DNA of 64,000 nucleotides, from assembly GCF_030852425.1 (NCBI RefSeq), contig NZ_NSDM01000013.1, positions 124,001-188,000 on the forward strand, written 5' to 3'. Under the pieces are notes generated by a model that saw only the letters and a list, made by a program, of their open reading frames with translations, was not told the origin of the DNA and ran no database searches. The position numbers were made by a program, and so were the translations under genes. The stretch is from Saccharothrix longispora. GTDB lineage: Bacteria > Actinomycetota > Actinomycetes > Mycobacteriales > Pseudonocardiaceae. Of the stretch, positions 58,426-64,000 are shown piece after piece. Positions within the stretch are counted from its first letter, which is position 1, and every line of letters begins with the position of its first letter.

Positions 58426-59265
58426 TCAGCCCTTGACGCCGCCCGCGGTGAGACCCGCGAGCACGTGGCGCTGGAACACCAGGAACAGACCGATCATCGG
58501 CGCGCTGGAGAGCACCAGGCCCGCCAGCAGCAGGTTGACCGGGGTGTCGGGGGCGAAGCGCTGCAACGCGACGCTGAGCGTCTGTCGAGCGGGGTCGGAG
58601 AACACCAGCAGCGGCCAGATGAAGTCCTTCCAGGCTGCCACGACCGCGAAGATGGACACCACCGCCAGGACGGGCCGGGACAGCGGGAGCACGATGCGCC
58701 ACAGCATGGTGAGCTGACCGGCGCCGTCGATGCGCGCCGCCTCCAGCACCTCCGCCGGCAGCTGGTCGAAGAACCGCTTGAGCAGGAACACCGTGAAGGC
58801 GTTGGCCGCGCCGAGCAGCCACAGCGACAGCGGGTTGTCGAGCAGGCCCAGGTCGGAGATGGTCAGGTAGGTGGGGACCAGCAGCACCGACGCGGGCATC
58901 ATGAGCGTCACCAGCATCGCGCCGAGGATGCCGCCGCCCAGCACGGGCCTCAGCCGGGACAGCGCGTAGGCCGCGGGCACGTCGACGGCCAGCTGCACCG
59001 CCCACGTGCCGACCGCGACGACGAGCGTGTTCCGGAAGTACCGGCCGAGGTCCATCAGGTCCCACGCCTCGGCGTAGGTGCCCGGCACCCACGTCTCGGG
59101 CAGGACCGTCGGCGGCACCCGGGCCAGCTCCGCGGCGGGCTTCATCGCCGAGAGCACCACCCAGACCAGCGGCACCACGAAGACCGCCGTGAGCACCACC
59201 GCGGTGACGACGAGCGCGACGGTGTGGCCGGCGCGCGAGCGCCCCGGCGCGATGAGCGTCCTCAC
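58426..59265 (-). CDS. Sugar ABC transporter permease (MalG/CUT1 type)
   Basis: A 279-residue permease with six membrane helices. The EAA signature is EVLEAARIDGAGQLTMLWRIVLPLSRPVL at about 180-208 and the sequence resembles MalG-type CUT1 permeases. GTG 59265 overlaps the stop of the partner permease. No ATPase gene is in the operon; actinomycete CUT1 systems often share a common MsiK-type ATPase encoded elsewhere. Confidence 0.9.
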   Translation of the reverse strand: MRTLIAPGRSRAGHTVALVVTAVVLTAVFVVPLVWVVLSAMKPAAELARVPPTVLPETWVPGTYAEAWDLMDLGRYFRNTLVVAVGTWAVQLAVDVPAAYALSRLRPVLGGGILGAMLVTLMMPASVLLVPTYLTISDLGLLDNPLSLWLLGAANAFTVFLLKRFFDQLPAEVLEAARIDGAGQLTMLWRIVLPLSRPVLAVVSIFAVVAAWKDFIWPLLVFSDPARQTLSVALQRFAPDTPVNLLLAGLVLSSAPMIGLFLVFQRHVLAGLTAGGVKG

Positions 59266-60131
59266 GCGTCCGCCTTCCGCGTCACGCGCAGGTACAGGGC
59301 GGTGAACGCGCCGAGCACCAGCAGCAGCAACAGGCTCAGGGCACTCGCGGTGCCGAAGTCGTTGTAGTAGAAGGCGTAGCGGTACAGCAGCAGGAGCACG
59401 GTCACCGTGGAGTCCTCCGGGCCGCCGCCGGTCATCACGTACGGCTCGGTGAACACCTGCATGGTCGCCACGACCTGGAGCAGCGCCAGGACCAGCAGCA
59501 CGAACCGGGTCTGCGGCACGGTGACGTGCCACAGCCTGCGCCACACGCTCGCGCCGTCCAGCTCTGCGGCCTCGTACAGGTCGCCGGGGATGGCCTGGAG
59601 GGCGGCGAGGTAGACGAGCGTGGCGGTGCCCAGGTTGGCCCAGGTCGCCACGACCACCAGCGACAGCATCGACGTGTCGGCGCTGTCGAGCCACGCCGCG
59701 CCCTCCAGCCCGAGCCCTCGCAGCGCGGTGTTGAGCAGGCCCGGACCGGGGTCGTACATCCACTTCCAGATCAGCGCGGCCACGACCGGCGGCAGCATCA
59801 CCGGCAGGTACACGACGAGGCGGAAGTACGCCCTGAAGTGCCGCAGTTCGTTGAGCACCACCGCGAGCAGGAACGGCACCACGAAGCCGAAGACCAGGGC
59901 GAGCGCGGTGAACAGCAGGGTGTTGCGCCACGCCGTGGCGAACAGGGGGTCGGCGAAGAGCCGTTCGAAGTTCTCCCAGCCCACCCACACGGGGTCGTCG
60001 ACGAAGTCGACCTGCTGGAAGCCCAGCACGGCCCCGCGCGCGATCGGGAACCAGGAGAACACCGCGAAGCAGACCAGCGCGGCGGACAGGAACCCGTACG
60101 CGGCCAGGTTCTCCGCGACGCGGCGCCGCAT
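59262..60131 (-). CDS. Sugar ABC transporter permease (MalF/CUT1 type)
   Basis: A 289-residue permease with six membrane helices, EAA loop DLYEAAELDGASVWRRLWHVTVPQ. Pairs with the MalG-type permease downstream. ATG 60131 overlaps the stop of the binding-protein gene; GTG 60134 one codon earlier is also possible. Confidence 0.9.
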   Translation of the reverse strand: MRRRVAENLAAYGFLSAALVCFAVFSWFPIARGAVLGFQQVDFVDDPVWVGWENFERLFADPLFATAWRNTLLFTALALVFGFVVPFLLAVVLNELRHFRAYFRLVVYLPVMLPPVVAALIWKWMYDPGPGLLNTALRGLGLEGAAWLDSADTSMLSLVVVATWANLGTATLVYLAALQAIPGDLYEAAELDGASVWRRLWHVTVPQTRFVLLVLALLQVVATMQVFTEPYVMTGGGPEDSTVTVLLLLYRYAFYYNDFGTASALSLLLLLVLGAFTALYLRVTRKADA

Positions 60132-61486
60132 CACTTGACCTGCGCGAGCACGGGGTTCACCTTGGCCTCCGCGTCCGCCAGCAGCCGGGCGGGGTCGGCG
60201 TCGCGGTCGGTGAGCACGGCCTGCATGACGTTGTCGAGGATCGCGTAGACCTGCTGGGCGTTCGGCGGCTCGACCAGGCCCTGCGGGGTGGCGTCCACGT
60301 AGGACTTGAAGTTCGCCACCGGCACGGTCGCGAGCTTCTCCTTCAGCTCGGTCTGCCTGGCGGCGATGTCACCGGTCCAGACGTCGGACACCGGCGGCAC
60401 GGGCAGACCGATGGGCTGTCCCTGGTCCTTGTAGCGCTGGAGGTTCTTCTCGAAGCGGTCCGGGTTGAGGAACTTCCAGGAGATCCACTTCAGGCCGGCC
60501 CTGATCTTCTCCGGCGACGCCTTCGGGTTGAGCATGTAGCCCTCGCCGCCGATCAGCGTGCCCTTGCCGTCCGGGATGCCGGCCAGGCCGTAGTCGGCGT
60601 AGTCGCCCTTGAACTGGTTGACCAGGGTGGGGATGTTGTCCGGTGCGGCCAGGTACATGCCGAGCCGGCCGGAGCCCATCATCTGCTGGACGTCCTCGAT
60701 GACGAGGAGCTGCTTCTCGCCCATGGTGCCGTCGGTCCAGCGCATGTCCTTGAGGTGCTGGAGGACGGCCTTGCCCTTGTCGTCGTCGAAGTCGGCGACC
60801 CACTTGTCACCGTCCTGCCTGGCGATCCGCCCGCCCACGGAGTACATCCACGCGGTGAAGTGCCAGCCGCCCTGGTTGTTCTTGGAGTACTCGGCGAAGC
60901 CGACCTTGCCGTCGCCGAGCGCGGTGATCTTCCGGGCGGCCTCGCGGACCTCGTCCCACGTCGCCGGCGGCCGGTCCGGGTCCAGGCCGGCCTCGGTGAA
61001 CAGGGCCCGGTTGTAGACCAGGCCCATCGAGTAGTTCGCGGTGGGGACGCCGTAGACCTTGCCGTCCTTGGTGAAGACCTCGCGCAGCTCGGGGCGGATG
61101 GCGTCGTAGTGCGGGACGTCCCGGACGTAGTCGGTGATGTCGGCCGCCTGGCGGCGGGCGATGAGGTTCGCGGGGTCGGTGAAGTACGCGTAGAACACGT
61201 CCTCCAGCTGACCGCCGGCGAGCTTCGCCGAGAACGTTTTGGGGTCCATGAACCCCTCGCGCGGCTCGATGTCGACGTCGGGGTTGGCGGCCTCGAACTC
61301 GGCCACGTCCTCGTCGAAGACCTTCCGGTCGAACGCCTGCGTCCGCGGCGGCTGCCCGTTGACCGTGATCGTGACCTTGCCGCCGGCGGCGCTCTCCCCG
61401 CCGCCCGACGAGCACGCGACGGCGGCGAGGCCCAGGCTGCCCGCGAGCAGCAGCACCGCCGCTCCGCGAAGGCTGGATGAGTTCAT
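60131..61486 (-). CDS. Sugar-binding lipoprotein of CUT1 ABC transporter
   Basis: A 451-residue extracytoplasmic solute-binding lipoprotein. Signal peptide with lipobox LAAVAC (cysteine near residue 25), then the two-lobe SBP fold with FMDPKTFSAKLAGGQLEDVFYAYFTDP, YGVPTANYSMGLVYNRALFTEAGLDP and GEGYMLNPKASPEKIRAGLKW typical of family 1 binding proteins for oligosaccharides. First gene of the operon, which ends with GH13, so alpha-glucosides such as maltose, trehalose or isomaltose are likely ligands. Promoter region carries direct TCCGCAA repeats. Confidence 0.92.
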   Translation of the reverse strand: MNSSSLRGAAVLLLAGSLGLAAVACSSGGGESAAGGKVTITVNGQPPRTQAFDRKVFDEDVAEFEAANPDVDIEPREGFMDPKTFSAKLAGGQLEDVFYAYFTDPANLIARRQAADITDYVRDVPHYDAIRPELREVFTKDGKVYGVPTANYSMGLVYNRALFTEAGLDPDRPPATWDEVREAARKITALGDGKVGFAEYSKNNQGGWHFTAWMYSVGGRIARQDGDKWVADFDDDKGKAVLQHLKDMRWTDGTMGEKQLLVIEDVQQMMGSGRLGMYLAAPDNIPTLVNQFKGDYADYGLAGIPDGKGTLIGGEGYMLNPKASPEKIRAGLKWISWKFLNPDRFEKNLQRYKDQGQPIGLPVPPVSDVWTGDIAARQTELKEKLATVPVANFKSYVDATPQGLVEPPNAQQVYAILDNVMQAVLTDRDADPARLLADAEAKVNPVLAQVK

Positions 61487-61545
61487 GGGCGGACCCTCTC
61501 CCTCGGGTGTGGTGTGGCGCACACGGTAGGTCCGCCCGACACACC

Positions 61546-61573
61546 TCCGCAAGATGTCTACGAAGTTCCGCAA
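61546..61573. promoter_or_regulatory. Direct TTGCGGA repeats upstream of the sugar operon
   Basis: TCCGCAA at 61546-61552 and 61567-61573 (TTGCGGA on the minus strand), 21 bp apart, two helical turns. They recall the CTTGCAG-type direct repeats bound by MalR/RegI-like LacI repressors in front of streptomycete amylase and maltose genes. Confidence 0.5.
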
Positions 61574-61650
61574 ACTAACGACATCATCTCGTAAGCCCGC
61601 TGCCGACGCCCGGCAAAAGACCCGGCTTCCACCGGGCCCTCACCTCCACA

Positions 61651-61815
61651 CGAGAGTCCAACCCCAGGCAGCGAGAGTCCAACGCCCAGGACCCGTGAGG
61701 CCCACGTCCAGGCCTGGCGCGGCAGGGCCTGGACGTGGGACTCACGGGTCCTGGACGTAGAACTCAGGGCCCCCGGAGGTCGGACTCTCGGGACCTGGGG
61801 ATTGGACTCTCGGGT
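61651..61815. repeat. Nested array of the dispersed inverted repeat, copy 2
   Basis: About seven copies of a unit near CCTGGACGTNGGACTCTCGG in both orientations. The core is a 27-bp palindrome with one mismatch (61688-61714 and 61726-61752), framed by GAGAGTCCAACNCCAGG units on the left (61652, 61673) and their complements on the right (61775-61815). It fills the 328-base gap between the LacI and the binding-protein genes, together with the promoter repeats at 61546-61573. The same unit occurs at 6202-6306. Confidence 0.8.
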
Positions 61816-62816
61816 CAGCGGGGGGCCGGTGCCGTGGAGGAGCGCACCACCAGCTCCGGCTCGAAGAGGAGTTCCTCGTCCGGCACCGGGGTGCCCGCGA
61901 TCTGGTTGGCGAGCAGCTCCACGGCGGCGCGGCCCATCGCCTCGATGGGCTGGCGGACGGTGGTCAGCGGCGGTTCCGTGCAGGTCATGAGGGGCGAGTC
62001 GTCGTAGCCGACCACGGACACGTCGCGCGGCACGTTGAGCCCCTGGCGGCGCACGGCGCGCACGGCGCCCAGGGCCAGCGGGTCCGAGGCGCACAGGACC
62101 GCCGTGACGCCGCGGTGGAGCAGGCGGGTCGTCGCGGCCTGGCCGCCTTCGAGGGAGAACATGGCGTGCTCCTCGAACAGCTCCACGCCCGCCGCCGCCG
62201 CGCAGGCGGTCAGCGCGGTCAGCTTGCGCCGGGACGGCATGTGGTCGGTCGGGCCGAGCACCGCGCCGATCCGCACGTGCCCGAGCGCGACCAGGTGCCC
62301 GAACGCCTGCTCGACGGCCACCGCGTCGTCGCACGACACGCGCGGGAAGCCGAGGTCGTCGATCGCGGCGTTCACCAGCACGGCGGGCAGCTTGCGGCGC
62401 GTCATCTGGCGGTAGTGCTCGTGCGAGGCGGCGGCCTGCGCGTACTGGCCGCCCGCGAACACCACGCCCGACACGTGCTGCTCGAACAGCAGCTCCAGGT
62501 AGTCCGCCTCGGTCACGCCGCCGGCCGTCCGGGTGCACAGCACCGGGGTGAACCCGCGCTGCGCCAGGGCGTTGCCGACCACGTCGGCGAACGCGGGGAA
62601 GATCGGGTTCTGGAGCTCCGGCAGCACCAGGCCGACGAGCCGCGCGCGTTCGCCGCGCAACTGGGTGGGCCGTTCGTACCCGAGCACGTCGAGGGCGGTC
62701 AGCACCGCCGACCGCGTCGCGTCGGACACGCCGGGCTTGCCGTTGAGGACACGGCTGACCGTCGCCTCGCTCACACCGACCTTCGCGGCCACCTCGGCCA
62801 ACCGCCGTTGCGTCAT
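61815..62816 (-). CDS. LacI-family repressor of the alpha-glucoside module
   Basis: A 333-residue repressor. HTH at about 4-55: RLAEVAAKVGVSEATVSRVLNGKPGVS with hinge YERPTQLRGERARL. The C-terminal binding-protein-like domain has VVGYDDSPLMTCTEPPLTTVRQP. It is similar in plan to the LacI at 36.5 kb but clearly a different protein. It sits upstream of the ABC/GH13 operon on the same strand and is expected to repress it until an alpha-glucoside binds. TTGC repeats occur both before this gene and before the operon. Confidence 0.92.
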   Translation of the reverse strand: MTQRRLAEVAAKVGVSEATVSRVLNGKPGVSDATRSAVLTALDVLGYERPTQLRGERARLVGLVLPELQNPIFPAFADVVGNALAQRGFTPVLCTRTAGGVTEADYLELLFEQHVSGVVFAGGQYAQAAASHEHYRQMTRRKLPAVLVNAAIDDLGFPRVSCDDAVAVEQAFGHLVALGHVRIGAVLGPTDHMPSRRKLTALTACAAAAGVELFEEHAMFSLEGGQAATTRLLHRGVTAVLCASDPLALGAVRAVRRQGLNVPRDVSVVGYDDSPLMTCTEPPLTTVRQPIEAMGRAAVELLANQIAGTPVPDEELLFEPELVVRSSTAPAPR

Positions 62817-62847
62817 GGAGCAACTGTACGGCAGGATTTTCACCCTG

Positions 62848-62876
62848 CTTGCGCCGGCTTGCACTCGTTTGCGAGC
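62848..62876. promoter_or_regulatory. Three TTGC direct repeats at 10-bp spacing
   Basis: TTGCGCCGGC, TTGCACTCGT and TTGCGAGCGA lie at 62849, 62859 and 62869, exactly one helical turn apart, in the gap upstream of lacI. They share TTGCG with the repeats before the sugar operon, which suggests autoregulation by the LacI protein. Confidence 0.5.
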
Positions 62877-62963
62877 GATTCGACAGGGGCGACCACGGCG
62901 GGGCCTCACCCGGTTGTCGCGCTTCCGGCCACCACCGGGTGGTCCGTGGGGTACAAATCCCCT

Positions 62964-63521
62964 GTGAAGCGGTGGGTGGTGGCAGTGGTGGCGCTGGCAG
63001 GTCCGATCCTGGCCGGCTGCGGCACGCCGGTGGAGGGCAGGGCCGTGCCGGCCCCGCGGTCCTCGACCGCGGGGGCCTCCCCCGACCTGGTCCGGTGGAT
63101 GAACAACTACTGCGGCGTGGCGAACTACCTGATCGCCTCGGGCGGCGTGCAGTTCCCGCAGCCGGAGGGGGACCCCGCCGCGCTCAAGAAGGCGTTCTCC
63201 GACTCGCTGGGCCGGGTGGAGGACGTGCTGGAGGTCGCGCTGCACGACCTGGACGAGCTGACGCCCGCGCCGCAGCCCGCCGCGGACACCGCCGTCGAGG
63301 TCATCGCCGGGCCGCTGGGCCGGGCGCGGGACAAGTTCGTCTCGGCGAAGTCGACCGTGGACGGCGCGCCCGAGCTGACCGCGGACGTGTTCTCCTCCGT
63401 CATGCAGGACCTGACCGAGGCGGTCACCGTGATGAACGAAGCCGTGGAGAAGCTGGACGTCGTGTCGCTGCCCGACGAGTTCAAGGACGCGGGCGAGCAG
63501 GCCGAGAACTGCGCGAGCTGA
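62964..63521 (+). CDS. Lipoprotein of unknown function
   Basis: A 185-residue exported lipoprotein. Signal VKRWVVAVVALAGPILAGC with lipobox LAGC (cysteine 19), then a Pro/Ser linker and a helical domain (about 40-185) with NNYCGVANYL, LKKAFSDSLGRVEDVLEVALHD, FVSAKSTVD and VMQDLTEAVTVMNEAV. Two more cysteines (in NYCG and ENCAS) could form a disulfide. No family recognised; similar small helical lipoproteins are frequent in Pseudonocardiales. GTG 62964 is the only start that gives a signal peptide. Confidence 0.75.
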   Translation: MKRWVVAVVALAGPILAGCGTPVEGRAVPAPRSSTAGASPDLVRWMNNYCGVANYLIASGGVQFPQPEGDPAALKKAFSDSLGRVEDVLEVALHDLDELTPAPQPAADTAVEVIAGPLGRARDKFVSAKSTVDGAPELTADVFSSVMQDLTEAVTVMNEAVEKLDVVSLPDEFKDAGEQAENCAS

Positions 63522-63659
63522 CCCGCCGCGCGGCGCCCGCCCCGCCGCGTCCGCCGGTCGGCCGGACCCTCACCGGTGCGGGTGACCTGCGACGACGCCT
63601 TTTCCGCATTGGTGCGGAGACGACCGGCCGCCGCCCGCAAATCTGGGGGCGACGCCCCC

Positions 63660-64000
63660 ATGTGCGACGGGTTCGCGCATGACAACTTTGGCCGCGTGTT
63701 CCCCTCCGCCGTAGACCGACCCCCCGCCGAGTGGTGGCTCAGCGGCGTCCGCGGGAGCACCCACGAGCTGGTCGTCCCCCGTGGACGGCCCTCATGGGCC
63801 GCGTTCGTGGAACGCGCCACCGCGACCGCGGCCCGTGCAGACTTCCCCGGCGGCGACTGGGCCGGGGCGTTCGCCGCCGCCCTGCGCCCGCTGGTCCGCG
63901 AGGCGCTCCGCCGCGACCCGCGCCTCGACGACGCCTTCGCCCGCGACCTGGGCGCGCGGCTCGCCCGGGTCGCCGCCCGCACGCTGGTGCTGGAGCTGAA
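63660..64000 (+). CDS. Start of a possible LanM-type lanthipeptide synthetase (partial)
   Basis: An open frame runs off the right edge. Residues seen (about 113): PPAEWWLSGVRGS, WAAFVERATATAARADFPGG, WAGAFAAALRPLVREALRR and ARLARVAARTLVLEL. The last segment resembles the entry of DUF4135 in type II lanthipeptide synthetases (LanM), where R-T-L-V-L-E-L begins the dehydratase core about 100 residues from the N-terminus. ATG 63660 and GTG 63696 are possible starts; a TGGGGGCG-A-CGCCCCCA inverted repeat overlaps the first ATG. Without the rest of the gene the call is tentative. Confidence 0.4.
   Translation, partial: MCDGFAHDNFGRVFPSAVDRPPAEWWLSGVRGSTHELVVPRGRPSWAAFVERATATAARADFPGGDWAGAFAAALRPLVREALRRDPRLDDAFARDLGARLARVAARTLVLEL

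Noticed and set aside
55361-58717. A 1,118-codon open frame on the plus strand
   Set aside because: It spans antisense to the ene-reductase and GH13 genes, with no start signal or domain.
63640-63662. Inverted repeat TGGGGGCG-A-CGCCCCCA as a terminator
   Set aside because: The centre is too tight for a stable hairpin and it overlaps the possible ATG of the last gene.

Overview
The window is very GC-rich, uses many GTG (and one TTG) starts, has tight ATGA/GTGA stop-start overlaps and encodes families typical of filamentous actinomycetes (SARP/AfsR regulators, XRE-DUF397 pairs, DUF222-HNH proteins, AA10/CBM2 and GH5 cellulose enzymes, ESX-type WXG/EspG/PPE-like proteins, a LASTG-anchored surface protein). 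I read it as chromosomal DNA of a Pseudonocardiales actinomycete (Saccharothrix/Actinosynnema/Lentzea-like); this is inference. No rRNA, tRNA, CRISPR array, prophage or complete insertion sequence is visible.

Layout. 1-2.4 kb: tail of an NIS siderophore synthetase, a secreted RTX-like repeat protein and a methyltransferase. 2.4-11 kb: rarA, then an ESX/type VII-like substrate region: two peptidoglycan-hydrolase-like proteins joined to WXG-type helical regions, two small YbaB-like proteins, an EspG-like chaperone, an AraC regulator and a five-gene reverse operon of WXG/PPE-like proteins. No secretion ATPase or membrane channel gene is in view. 11-22.4 kb: a P-loop kinase, SRPBCC protein, AA10 LPMO behind a CebR-like operator, HNH protein, XRE/DUF397 pair, a DUF3516 helicase and a 985-residue AfsR-like regulator. 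22.5-27 kb: a LytTR response regulator, small membrane protein, acetate/solute symporter and LytS-like kinase in one tight operon. 27-37.5 kb: half of an IS5-type transposase, a phosphoesterase/phosphopantetheinyl transferase pair, a GCS2-type ligase, GH5 cellulase, TetR/FadD divergon, membrane and lipoproteins.

36.5-40.7 kb is a beta-glucan module: CBM32-DUF1996 protein, CBM32-GH16 glucanase and a LacI repressor, with two GAGAGCGCTCTC palindromes in front. 40.7-45.8 kb is a compact specialised-metabolism operon: GriI-like aldolase and GriH-like cyclase (expected product 3-amino-4-hydroxybenzoate), an adenylating enzyme and IPP isomerase, faced by a LysR regulator carrying a rare TTA codon. 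45.8-54.1 kb holds a secreted LAS-type peptidase candidate, a short SARP, a two-gene SLOG/SLATT (TRPM-like ligand sensor plus 2TM effector) system, an SDR with a zinc-finger-like insert and a giant TM0106-type nuclease-helicase. 54.3-64 kb: sortase-anchored protein, ene-reductase/MarR divergon, an alpha-glucoside ABC uptake/GH13/LacI module, a lipoprotein, and at the right edge the start of what may be a LanM lanthipeptide synthetase.

The most interesting systems are the 3,4-AHBA/idi operon with its TTA-containing regulator, the SLOG/SLATT pair, the WXG-fused cell-wall hydrolases, and a dispersed inverted-repeat family (unit CCTGGACGTNGGACTC) found at 6.2 kb and 61.7 kb.
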